Origin: Cellvibrionaceae bacterium
GTDB taxonomy: Bacteria; Pseudomonadota; Gammaproteobacteria; Pseudomonadales; Cellvibrionaceae
Direction of reading: 5' to 3'
Length of the DNA stretch: 64,000 nt
Assembly: GCA_021151695.1 (NCBI GenBank)
Contig: JAGKWU010000004.1
Span: forward strand, 124,001 to 188,000
Shown: one piece after another, positions 20,601 through 26,684 of the stretch
Numbering within the stretch: position 1 is the first letter of the stretch
Layout: each line of letters begins with the position of its first letter
Made by a program: the position numbers and the translations under genes
Notes under the pieces: model-generated
What the model saw: the letters and a program-made list of their open reading frames with translations, nothing else
Databases searched by the model: none
Told to the model about the DNA's origin: nothing

Positions 20601-22527
20601 GTGAATCGGTATCACCTTCGTGAATTAATATGGCTTTACGAGTGGGGTTGGTGAGGTTGTCGTAATAGATGATACTGTCTTTCGCGGATTGCGTAAGTGT
20701 AGAGAGCGTAACACCGGAAATGACGATGGAGCCTATACCATCAGAATCTTTAATGATGTCGTGGCCGAAGGTGCCGGTGAAGGCGTAGGTGTCGTTGCCC
20801 TGCCCTCCCTCCAAAATATCGTTTCCGCCTTCGCCAACAAGCTGATCATCACCTGTACCACCTAAAAGATGGTCAGCATCATCACCGCCGTAGAGGAGGT
20901 CGTTGCCGGCATTGCCTTCGAGGTAGTCGAAGCCTAACAGCCCATTTAATGTATCATTGCCGCCACCGCCATAAAGATGATCATTGAATATCAAGCCAGT
21001 TAACGTATCCGACTTGCTTCCACCAAAAATTATCGTTTCTGTCTCTCTTACAATAATACGTTTTGAGCTAGAATATACTTCCGCCCCAAAAATCTCATCT
21101 ACATATTTAATATCATTAGGGGTCGTATTGGTAAGCTGATCCTTTTCTGAATCTTGCATATTACGGGACATCAGTGCTGTTAGCATTGATGACCTATCTC
21201 GATACCAACTCTCTGAGAAATTTTCTTTTCCGATATTTCTTTCAGACTCCACTAAATCTCTGTCATCTGCCCATAACTCGTACAAATTCGAATTTAGCGA
21301 GTCCAATACACTCTCTTCACCACTTAATGCAAATGGCGATAAAAAATATAACGCTAAAAAATGACCATAATCAGACTTCCCTTGCAAGATGTCGGCAAAA
21401 ACCAACTTAACATTGCCAATCAATGACTTAAACTGATCCGATTCCATTAGAGAGTACATATTATTGTACAGCTCATTTCTTTTATCTAAATCGCCCTTTA
21501 AGCCTTCAGGCGTTTTTTCCAGCTCGCCACCATCAATCATGAACCTCAATACATCCAGCATGTTTTCATAGGTATTTTCTTTGCGATAAGATGACCACCG
21601 CATAATTTCCGACAGTAGTGCTGATGGATTATTTTCCTGCGTAGGATCCAGCGCAGAAAAGAGGCGCATCAAATTTAAACTATCAAGCCCATTAATTACG
21701 CTATGGTTATTAGCAAGACCATCAATTAACGGAAAATGGCCAACTTCCTGAGAAATGTCCAAGGAGCTACCTTGCTGAACACCACTCAATTTATGAACCA
21801 AATCCCCCTCTGCATTGACTGATGTGATTTTTGAACTATCGATGTTTCGATACCCCATAGCTAACAACCAGGCTTGGCCATCTGGCCTTACACCTGGGGC
21901 ATTAATAGTTACAACTTCTTCAATATTAGCGGAGAACATACTGGCAAAAACATAAGATAGGTTGCCACCTAAGCTGTGACCGGTTACGGTTACCTTGGTA
22001 TTAGCATCAATAGCACCTAACCCTTTCTGATTTAACAAATTATCTGCAAACTCAATATATTCACTTGCCGTATAATTAATATCCCAAGACGGCAACAGTG
22101 GACTAGCCATCAGAAATAAATTCTTAATTTCTTCCCCACTGTAATAAACGTTTTCGTCCTTGGGTGTAATAAGCCTTTTCCAATAGAAGTACAAATCAGC
22201 AGATTGCTTTTTTGCAAATCCAAAAAGACCTATATCGCCCGCATCAGCGTATACAAAATCTTCTTTTAACTCTTCGCTACCACGTATCGCAAATACATAT
22301 TTCTTATCGATTTTATCTCTAAATAAAACCGCTTGAAACCCAGAAACCGCCGACTCCATTTCCGCAGCAACTTCATAGCGCTTAACGAACTCATTAGCCT
22401 GTTCCCCTGTAAAATCCGACTTATTTATAAGATCGAACTTGAGGTCACCCTCAGGAGACAAGAAGCCATATGATGCCTGTGCAGTAGAAATCAAATCAAC
22501 CAACATCTCTATATTTTTTAATTCCAT
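11617..22527 (-). CDS. Giant RTX toxin/exoenzyme with lipase and zincin domains
   Basis: A 3636-residue calcium-binding secreted protein. Residues 1-470 form a class 3 lipase-like domain: FAIRGSEELKED oxyanion region and nucleophile elbow VTGHSLGGN with Ser185. RTX nonapeptides (GGxGNDxLx) occur at about 495-575, 720-740 and 925-1080. About eleven repeats of a roughly 150-residue cassette (YxFxxGDGxDxIxD, then NGxVWD) run from about 1240 to 3150. A zincin-like domain is inserted at about 1610-1895, with HEMTHAVM (His1703, Glu1704, His1707) and WFQEGTAEL. Five Ig-like repeats (about 3160-3580, AxPGSTVTxxN) precede a Ser/Ala-rich C-terminus ending IILASQS, a plausible T1SS signal. A good AGGAGA site lies before the ATG, 10 bases after the last immunity-like gene. 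The toxin role is inferred from domains and neighbours. Confidence 0.93.
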   Translation of the reverse strand: MELKNIEMLVDLISTAQASYGFLSPEGDLKFDLINKSDFTGEQANEFVKRYEVAAEMESAVSGFQAVLFRDKIDKKYVFAIRGSEELKEDFVYADAGDIGLFGFAKKQSADLYFYWKRLITPKDENVYYSGEEIKNLFLMASPLLPSWDINYTASEYIEFADNLLNQKGLGAIDANTKVTVTGHSLGGNLSYVFASMFSANIEEVVTINAPGVRPDGQAWLLAMGYRNIDSSKITSVNAEGDLVHKLSGVQQGSSLDISQEVGHFPLIDGLANNHSVINGLDSLNLMRLFSALDPTQENNPSALLSEIMRWSSYRKENTYENMLDVLRFMIDGGELEKTPEGLKGDLDKRNELYNNMYSLMESDQFKSLIGNVKLVFADILQGKSDYGHFLALYFLSPFALSGEESVLDSLNSNLYELWADDRDLVESERNIGKENFSESWYRDRSSMLTALMSRNMQDSEKDQLTNTTPNDIKYVDEIFGAEVYSSSKRIIVRETETIIFGGSKSDTLTGLIFNDHLYGGGGNDTLNGLLGFDYLEGNAGNDLLYGGDDADHLLGGTGDDQLVGEGGNDILEGGQGNDTYAFTGTFGHDIIKDSDGIGSIVISGVTLSTLTQSAKDSIIYYDNLTNPTRKAILIHEGDTDSLIISTVTKTGDRIVDSGNSVTIKNWNSQLSITLQDAPVVAADTNVFTANDNTHKNSLTYSNAFDSNPNARQANYTAINATGTATNDLLMGLDSGKDTLIGGAGNDVISSGFTGVSDYSIDSANSVINNPGADSIDGGAGDDYIVATAGAVAHGGDDNDVLDAGKTLFLVTGSDQTNRDKIWQDLQQIIDTKPAIVQNQSSQINLITGLKFNKNLTATYTVFPSAIAGKKFIAKLQNNKVWIAYLDSNQAVENNVTYDSAGLWQFGESSIVPASGHTYEEFADRPGANLFGDKGDDYVFGGINADYLSGGEGKDTIMGGEGNDVIDGGSENDSISGGEGNDLIIGGDGNDVIWGSKGSPRANASDNDTIYGGKGNDTLYADGGSDYLDGGTGADELNGGDGDDYLYGGDDQEKDFLYGGNNNDTMVMGRYDQADGGTGQNIYIWDTHQVTTTNVTPAASTANQNNTTSSSSAASFLGFSVADTLSQAATSSSLEDVIYIKNTEGSNTLGFAGSNDFSQFDVNIDTSGNYLVLTNSDGNRLAIEDYSKNIPLQFVFGNSVEQLANTAVAFDPITDDHFLNGIDPLSQTQITSADLTLAKLEDTVQATGVAGGYLAGGLNNDTLTANVAGSRLIGGEGDDQYLGDIGDDTYLIRKGDGADTIVEKGGQSHIKLDKNIALSDVTVRRNGADLLLSLPDDQSITVKNMFDANTGAVMAQNSITDVNFYTGELWNLDKLKSQALVSTDNNDSIVGFESADVLSGGKGNDLLAGAAGNDSYDYALGDGNDTISDTAGTDTLRLGAGITQAQVMVRRDTLNNLLISFADGGKITIANAFDASGNFTANAIETLVFSDTSTWNLSQLKTEVLKNQSQMISGSLSDETLSGDAGNNTLIGNKGNDSLLGGAGDDIYQYALGDGNDVITDLNGADAIQLGTGITESNVTALSDGKDLILRLSDGATLRVKDMFVSKTPNTVDPVILSLIDKLQTRWISQAETLIEKDFGMVGSGDLEINFAHNLSNGAAAQVNFKVSSDGQSTTAVLVLNLDVFTNGLEGVSPNYYDRTIAHEMTHAVMSRYMNVVALPGWFQEGTAELIKGGDDRVKNDLKQINTQQNFEALFKTTAGSPSVATAYSVSYIAVKILDNSIRSYGGNGIRDVMDLLKAGNTLDQSLSTISTTLGLGGVWTNLTSFESYVKAVGLDSINTLLTLGDKDVGSLEGSDYGFDSLSAKSVVPDAVSGPSKHFNVIIPAQYIPVGDEHNAIESIKFSNGNVWNRARIDQEIASHLNLLVTGTSDNDTLSGTTGNDTFSGGLGNDFLTDSAGNDTYRYQLGDGRDVIEDIGGADVIELGNKISSSQYTVSRDNANNIAIMFADGGQILVKGAFSSNNSVSLSSNNVEQLKFSDGITSTIANYMLSAGVGLNISGTGLQIGTVNADTIRGSNAADTLVGGSGDDQLFAGQGQDLLIGGIGNDTYEYRGAGVVVIDDAAGIDRLNFIAGDSATTLLCKKDLDLIVLAGDGSQAVVRNAFDANGEWSGNAIENIMLSDGVVWDSAYIKAHAAPAGVTQIIGTDAIDTLNGTAANDFIVGLNGDDVINGGKGNDTLAGGLGNDVYQYALGDGIDVIADGAGNSRIQFAANILPSQVLVRADAHNNMVLTLPDGGSITFNNQFISNATVQSILFASDGTSWDFVRMAEEAVKGTSGNDTIYTFYPGNLSHAGDGNDSVYGGSGADTLHGDAGNDYLSSGAGADYVYGDTGNDILVSSAGVGFHELDGGLGDDTYRIERGAALTYIAEGLGYGGSGADGAGGVDTIELPTGIDEKDVKVRVKDVNNNNGIRSFMITLATGEVISIETMFQATNLSLYPTTLDTVRSIENLKFANGIVWDANRLFKEATKGSAVNDTLVGFATDDVLNGGAGDDSIVDANGNDTVSGDTGNDVIRDSRGDDVYLFNRGDGSDQLFDSNGRDSLVFGQGITQADLLMTQQGDDMVIAIKNTSDQILVKNWFVNGGNVYSNGKIEYLKFANGDVLDFDPMNVPVSLQGDSSSNQLYGGFKNDTLLGGAGDDTLQGDLGSDILQGDTGNDYLLGGDGDDEYRFNLGDGNDIISDAGGKDKITLGGGITADQVKVKRDDSANMIISIDSANSIKITDLAADWNDLTALRQDRLVEEVRFANGDVWDSAKIFAESFKATSDADVLLGASGNDTLNGAAGNDTIRTGLGNDQLTGGIGNDYLDGGDGDDTYYYITGDGDDGISDASGVDTLEFGAGILPTDIKVARDEYNLSLTVKNTTHITVNNFFVGTDVDIGGAAQGIESIKFSSAVWGVSDIKSKFSLTGTSSANTIYGYETNDQLDGAAGNDTLFGGGGNDTLIGGVGNDQLYGGFGDDVLQGGDGADQFYDYTGNNIYVGGKGNDWFAKSNGSETYKFSVGDGVDYISSNYSGDLKRFGVGQDKIQFSAEITPEKLYFSRSYDDLLISVIGTTDSIQVSNYFVAQVNNLNPANGQIVFDSNGASWDYARVGTEANKLKTILDATYSSIKGVASVNATISASFMQNGQKVELGSVVTAADGSYTLTFSSALSAPDTLAVKLIDPITHAESSVAVMKTPDWIAPAQPTAVFDAAYKVLSGSAEAGSTVRITNKNTSEVFTTTANASNQYSYTFNSPLVNKETVEVVAIDASLNVSAAKTLTTPDQTKPGVPTGSFQPDGKTITGFAEPGSTVTFKNSGGTALPTTVTTITANATTGAYTAILKTALLDYQLVSIFAKDAAQNTSDATTIHAPDTTKPPVTNLVLDSTTYKTITGKSEPGSTITVKNKGTNEVLPGAVVNASGAFTVNLNVPLKNKELIEITATDISGNVSLPATLQAPDKTPPVIQSAAFDPTGKYINGTTEANSNIIVKNASDVQIGTIKADSSGNFKVTLGVALTHKETVKVYAQDDVLNTSPATSIQAPLLAAARAIHLNSLNEVSIDMQLNSLIQTMAAFSPSPAAESHKLVSVYDHQSIILASQS

Positions 22528-22537
22528 TTAGAATCTC

Positions 22538-23083
22538 CTAATTTTTAAAAGAATGTTTCATCTCTGAAGCCCACGACTCCATATTGGAAGTGGTATTTTC
22601 ACAAGAAATCCAATCAGGCCCGCCCAAAGAGCCGCCATTTTTTGAATAAAAGAACGAATAAAATTCAACTAATACTTTATTTTTATCACTTGAAACCTCA
22701 TACCAACTTTTTTTCAATTTCTTACTTTCATCGACAAATTCCCATTTTCTTCTCCATATATAATTTATTGGATACGATGAATCAGAGGCATTCAAGATAT
22801 AGGCGTTATCTTTACGCCCTCTCTGTATATATCTAACATCCTGATCACTCCCTTGAGAGTCTTTATAGCGAACAAACCCAACGCCATCCAGTTTAGCCAA
22901 GAACCTAGCATCATAATCATCATCTACCAGCCAACCCACATTCCGCTCTAGTGGCTCATAAACTTTAAGCCCCCCCTCAGTCTCGCAATAATGTTTAAAC
23001 TTGTAGTATTCCTTCACATTACTAAAAAAATAAGTAAGCACAGACAAAAAAAATAAACCAATAACCATTAGAATTTTTTTCAT
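22538..23083 (-). CDS. Putative immunity protein D, membrane-anchored
   Basis: A 181-residue protein with one N-terminal membrane helix (about 4-22, ILMVIGLFFLSVLTYFFSNV) and a domain most likely in the periplasm. It carries HYCETEGGLKVYEPLERNVG near residue 35 and LGGPDWISC near the C-terminus. Three paralogues lie directly upstream on the same strand. It ends 10 bases before the RTX toxin start, so the order is immunity then toxin. Membrane-tethered periplasmic placement suits neutralisation of a phospholipase (inference). I know of no named family for it. Confidence 0.8.
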   Translation of the reverse strand: MKKILMVIGLFFLSVLTYFFSNVKEYYKFKHYCETEGGLKVYEPLERNVGWLVDDDYDARFLAKLDGVGFVRYKDSQGSDQDVRYIQRGRKDNAYILNASDSSYPINYIWRRKWEFVDESKKLKKSWYEVSSDKNKVLVEFYSFFYSKNGGSLGGPDWISCENTTSNMESWASEMKHSFKN

Positions 23084-23112
23084 AAAAAAACCTTAGCGAA
23101 CGATGTTAAGTG

Positions 23113-23208
23113 CTAATCAAAAAAAATAGAGAACCTATCAACCTCACCATGCACAACTTGTGCAGTATAAATCAAACATACTAAATCCTTAATTTCAACA
23201 ATAGCCAT
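23113..23208 (-). pseudogene. Ghost toxin start 3 (31 codons)
   Basis: A short frame starting 12 bases after immunity-like gene C. It reads M, then LVCLIYTAQVVHG, aligning with the toxin N-terminus MLVDLISTAQASYG, and stops after 31 codons. It looks like the remnant of a second RTX toxin gene whose body is gone. Confidence 0.65.
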
Positions 23209-23220
23209 GCTTAGCCCCTA

Positions 23221-23769
23221 CTAATTTTTAAAAGAGTTTTCCAATGAATTTTTCCAATCAAAGTTTTTTATATAGCTGGAACAAGATATCCAGTCCGGCC
23301 CTCCCAGCGCCCCACTCTGTTTTGAATAAAAAAAATTTCTGTATACAGCCACCTTGCTGTTTAATGAATTAAATATTGAATACTCAATTTTTTTTAGTCT
23401 TTTATTTTCATCGAGATAATAGGTTTCGCTTTTTAAGAGATAAGAAATATCTAACTCAGAGCTAGCAGGCTCAATTTTATAAGAAGAATCGTTTCTTATA
23501 TCTCCTCCCAAATACCTTATGTCATAACTTGCGTTGTCATATTTATCGCTATACCTAGCAAAAGAAACACCGCTCAACATTGCAGCACTTTCTGCCAACC
23601 CCTTATCCTCGGCCAACCATCCAAAATTTTTCGTCAAAGGCTCATAAACTTTAAGCCCGCCCTCCAACTCGCAATATTGCTTAAAATGGTAATAGCCCTT
23701 GATATTGCCAAAAAAGAAAGCGAACACGGACAGAAAAACTACACTAATGATGATTAAAAATTTCTTCAT
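23221..23769 (-). CDS. Putative immunity protein C, membrane-anchored
   Basis: A 182-residue paralogue of the neighbouring small proteins: N-terminal helix FLIIISVVFLSVFAFFFGNI, then QYCELEGGLKVYEPLTKNFG, and LGGPDWISC near the end. The N-terminal 60 residues and the C-terminal motif are well conserved, while the middle (ASYDIRYLGGDIRNDSSYKI) has diverged, as expected of immunity proteins matched to different toxin variants. An AAGGA site lies about 9 bases before the ATG. It is followed by ghost toxin start 3 instead of a full toxin gene. Confidence 0.78.
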   Translation of the reverse strand: MKKFLIIISVVFLSVFAFFFGNIKGYYHFKQYCELEGGLKVYEPLTKNFGWLAEDKGLAESAAMLSGVSFARYSDKYDNASYDIRYLGGDIRNDSSYKIEPASSELDISYLLKSETYYLDENKRLKKIEYSIFNSLNSKVAVYRNFFYSKQSGALGGPDWISCSSYIKNFDWKNSLENSFKN

Positions 23770-24029
23770 AAGAAAATCCTTATTGCTATAGCGTCAAATG
23801 CGAAAACAAAGAGGCCGAGTATAATCCCACGCATGCAGGCACTTGATAATTGAAGGGGATCACACTTGAGGGAATTTGAAGGGAGATCATATTCATTTAA
23901 CATCCATGACTCATATGATTAATGTCGACTGTTTATGACTACCTTTTGAGGCTACAGATAGCATATAGCGGAAAAGCCATATGTTTAATTATGCAACACA
24001 ACTAAACATGAGCGATTCAGGAAGTCAAA
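23770..24029. other. Non-coding remnant between ghost start 2 and immunity gene C
   Basis: About 260 bases with no credible frame, at the position where a toxin body would be expected. It holds two copies of a TTGAAGGGGATCA-like word (23849-23870 and 23875-23896) and CCATATGTTTAAT (23977-23989), whose exact inverse lies at 25507-25519. It may be deletion or insertion-sequence scar material. Confidence 0.4.
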
Positions 24030-24062
24030 TTAACTAATTAATCTATATTTTTTAATTTCCAT
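24030..24062 (-). pseudogene. Ghost toxin start 2 (11 codons including stop, frameshifted)
   Basis: On the minus strand the first bases match the real toxin start almost exactly: ATGGAAATTAAAAAATATAG against ATGGAATTAAAAAATATAG. One inserted A shifts the frame to a stop after 10 residues. The Shine-Dalgarno sequence and the 10-base spacing from the immunity stop are also the same as at the functional toxin gene, so this is a duplicated junction. Confidence 0.7.
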
Positions 24063-24072
24063 TTAAAATCTC

Positions 24073-24616
24073 CTAATTTTTAAAAGCACGCTTCATTTCT
24101 AAAGCCCAACTTTCCATTTTGGCACTACTGCTCTTACAAGAGACCCAGTCAGGCCCACCTAAAACCCCATCATTTTTTGAATAGAAAAACGAGTAAAACT
24201 TAACTAATACTTTGTTTTTACCATTTGAAATTTCATACCAACTTTTTAATTCTTTTGCCTTCATCAACAAACTCCCACCTTCTTCTCCATATATAATTTG
24301 TTGGATATGAAGAATCAGAAGCGTTCACGGTATATGAGGCATCATTATGCCCATCCCTCAGATACTTAATATCTTGGTCATCTCCATTATCATCTTTATA
24401 TCGAACGAATCCGACACCATCCAATTTAGCTAGGTACTTAGCATCATAATTGTCTTCAGCTAACCACCCTACATCCCTTTCCAACGGCTCATAAATCCTA
24501 AGCCCGCCCTGCGCCTCACAATACTGCTTAAAACGATAATACCCTTTTACATTACTAAAGAAAAAGGCAAATATAGATAGAAAAATTACACTAATGATGA
24601 TTAAAAATCTCTCCAT
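24073..24616 (-). pseudogene. Putative immunity gene B, frameshifted
   Basis: It is closest to immunity gene D over its whole length (YCEAQGGLRIYEPLERDVGW, then LGGPDWVSC). The frame breaks near 24246-24262: the first part stops as RIKKLV, and the rest continues in another frame as ELKSWYEISNGKNKVLVKF. Compared with gene D, two bases are missing across a T-run (A-run on the coding strand). It may be a plain pseudogene or, less likely, a slippage-prone gene. The start is MERFLIIIS at 24616. Confidence 0.7.
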
Positions 24617-24706
24617 AAGAAAACCCTTATTGCTGTTCAGCGTTCCGCAGCTAGCCTGAGCCGTACCCAACAATATTCTTAAGCTTTCAATGCTAGTGAT
24701 TGTCAT
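24617..24706 (-). pseudogene. Ghost toxin start 1, fused in frame to immunity gene B
   Basis: It begins 25 bases after immunity gene A with a strong AGGGGGTGA ribosome site. Thirty codons containing SLRILLGTAQASCGTL resemble the toxin N-terminus (LVDLISTAQASYGFL). The frame then runs directly into the start of immunity gene B without a stop, so a fused product with an extra 30-residue N-terminus is possible. Confidence 0.6.
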
Positions 24707-24731
24707 TTTTTCACCCCCTTTTTTTAAAAGA

Positions 24732-25310
24732 TTAATTGCCTTTGAATGCCGAGCTTATCGCCTTGAGCGACAGGGGTAAATCATCCATGGAACGCCCTCC
24801 TTCATGAAAACAAAACTGTCCAGATGGAGAGCCCAATATCGTGTATATTGGATCAAGGATTGAATATCCAATCATATAAAAACTAACAGCAAGCTGATTC
24901 TTATTCGAGTCAAAAACCTCATACCCAGAGCGGCTTAACCGAAGCTCATTCGAAATTGGTAAATCAATAAATTTCCACACATACCTAACTACTTGAGCCT
25001 CATTAGAATCTTCTTTTATATATGACTCATCTCTTTGCGGCTTCCCTCCTATATATTTAACATCATAAGTTTTACCATTAGCCTTATCCGTATAGCGAAC
25101 AAAACCAACACCGCTGAAGAATGCCGCCTGCTTAGCAGCATACTCATCCTGAGCCAACCACCCCACATTCTTTTCCAACGGTTCATAAACCCTAAGCCCA
25201 CCCTCCACCTCACAATACTGCTTAAAACGGTAATAGCCTTTTATATTGCCAAAGAAAAAAGCAAATATAGACAGGAAAACCATGCCAGTGATTATTAGCA
25301 GCTTTTTCAT
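24732..25310 (-). CDS. Putative immunity protein A, membrane-anchored
   Basis: A 192-residue protein, the first and most divergent of four paralogues. The N-terminal helix (LLIITGMVFLSIFAFFFGNI) and QYCEVEGGLRVYEPLEKNVG block are conserved, but the C-terminal half (YSILDPIYTILGSPSGQFCF) lacks the LGGPDW motif of the others. The start is MKKLLIITG at 25310, as in the paralogues, not the 14-residue longer frame. It heads the minus-strand immunity/toxin/secretion array, so the operon promoter should lie in the 384 bases upstream. Confidence 0.75.
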   Translation of the reverse strand: MKKLLIITGMVFLSIFAFFFGNIKGYYRFKQYCEVEGGLRVYEPLEKNVGWLAQDEYAAKQAAFFSGVGFVRYTDKANGKTYDVKYIGGKPQRDESYIKEDSNEAQVVRYVWKFIDLPISNELRLSRSGYEVFDSNKNQLAVSFYMIGYSILDPIYTILGSPSGQFCFHEGGRSMDDLPLSLKAISSAFKGN

Positions 25311-25694
25311 AAGGTAATCATTGAAACGATTGATAATGATAGAGATAGGCATACCCCATCAATACAAGAATTTTTGACGCAGAGATTAGGTGTGATTGAT
25401 TTATAAGAAGGGTGACTTTTGGGGTAGATAACGTCCATGCTTGATCCTGTGGTGGATTCCATTGAAAGGAGATGACACTCGCTGCCCGACGGCAGATGGC
25501 CCATATATTAAACATATGGAATTACTCTTCGCAAGATAGCGTGTAAGGAAATTATCGCTTACTCTGCGTTTGTGAGAAACAGCACAGCTATAACCTATAT
25601 TATTTATTTGGCCATAAACCTATTAATGATTGATATGGCGCATTTATTTGCCATTAAAATAAATTGTAACGCTTGACCGCTAAGGACAGCCCTT
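25311..25694. other. Divergent intergenic region upstream of the toxin locus
   Basis: A 384-base AT-rich gap between immunity gene A (minus) and the glycosyltransferase (plus), which must hold both promoters. I see no clear -35/-10 pair. It contains GATAATGATA (25332-25341), resembling half of a Fur box, a word like that at 23850 (25461-25481), and a CCATAT...ATATGG inverted repeat (25501-25519). Confidence 0.45.
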
Positions 25695-26684
25695 ATGAAA
25701 ATCCTCTTTACTCACCAAAACTTTCCCGCCCAATTTAAACACCTCGCTCCTGCCCTCGCTCAACGTGGCCATGATGTGAAGGCGTTAGCCATTAACAATC
25801 ATCCTTCCAGCATCAACCTAATACGCTACCCGGTGAGACGAAAAAATACGACTGGGCTTCACCCCTGGATGGTGGATATGGAATCGAAATTTATTCGCGC
25901 TGAAGCTGTATTTTATGCAGCGTTAAAGTTGCGCGATGATGGATTTAACCCGGATGTGATTTCCAGCTTACCCAAAGCCATACAACAGATAACCTCTGTG
26001 ATTCACGATGGCATTGATACCGAACAACTAAAACCCAGCGATGCTGTGGAGCTAAAATTAAATGACAATATAAAGCTAACCAAAGACAGTGAAATTATTA
26101 CCTTTGTAAACCGCAACCTGGAGCCAATGCGCGGCTATCACGTGTTTATGCGTAGCCTGCCGGCGATGTTGCGCAAGCGGCCCAATGCGCGCGTAATTAT
26201 TGTAGGTGGCGATGATGTCAGTTATGGAGCAAAGCCACCCGCTGGCTCCAGCTGGAAGCACATTTTTTTACACGAAGTGCGCGACCAACTGGATATGAGC
26301 CGCGTGCACTTTGTGGGAAAACTTGCCTACACAAATTTTATCAAGCTGCTGCAAATTTCCAGTGTTCATGTTTATTTGACTTATCCTTTTGTGCTGAGCT
26401 GGAGTTTACTGGAGGCCATGAGCCTGGGTTGTGCGATAGTGGCCAGCAATACCGCTCCTGTACGCGAAGTAATAACGCATAAAGAAAATGGTTTGCTGGT
26501 AGATTTTTTTGACCGGGAGGGTTTGTGCGAGGCGGTGTGTGATTTGCTGGAATCGCAGGATGAACGCAAACGACTGGGAGCAGCAGCGCGTGAAACGGTT
26601 ATCAGCCGCTATGATTTGCACAGCCAATGTTTGCCCCAACAACTCGCCTGGGTTGAAGCATTGGCTGCTACAACCTCCACTTAA
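25695..26684 (+). CDS. Family 4-type glycosyltransferase with internal deletion
   Basis: A GT-B glycosyltransferase: N-terminal MKILFTHQNFPAQFKHLAPA, then ITFVNRNLEPMRGYHVFMRS, a nucleotide-sugar site region VHVYLTYPFVLSWSLLEAMS and the EX7E-like stretch after it. Full-length relatives that begin this way are about 400-420 residues. This one has 329. The sequence jumps from FNPDVI straight to SSLPKAIQQITSVIHDGIDT, which in the family follows some 80 residues later, so part of the acceptor domain and domain linker is missing in frame. It is probably inactive or altered. It stands alone and overlaps the convergent downstream gene by 4 bases. Confidence 0.72.
   Translation: MKILFTHQNFPAQFKHLAPALAQRGHDVKALAINNHPSSINLIRYPVRRKNTTGLHPWMVDMESKFIRAEAVFYAALKLRDDGFNPDVISSLPKAIQQITSVIHDGIDTEQLKPSDAVELKLNDNIKLTKDSEIITFVNRNLEPMRGYHVFMRSLPAMLRKRPNARVIIVGGDDVSYGAKPPAGSSWKHIFLHEVRDQLDMSRVHFVGKLAYTNFIKLLQISSVHVYLTYPFVLSWSLLEAMSLGCAIVASNTAPVREVITHKENGLLVDFFDREGLCEAVCDLLESQDERKRLGAAARETVISRYDLHSQCLPQQLAWVEALAATTST

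Noticed and set aside
13300..20950. Possible CRISPR array or tandem satellite
   Set aside because: The repeats translate in frame as RTX nonapeptides and vary in sequence; there are no constant-length spacers.
24073..24270. Independent 65-residue gene
   Set aside because: It is the C-terminal part of the frameshifted immunity-like gene B, aligning with the end of gene D.
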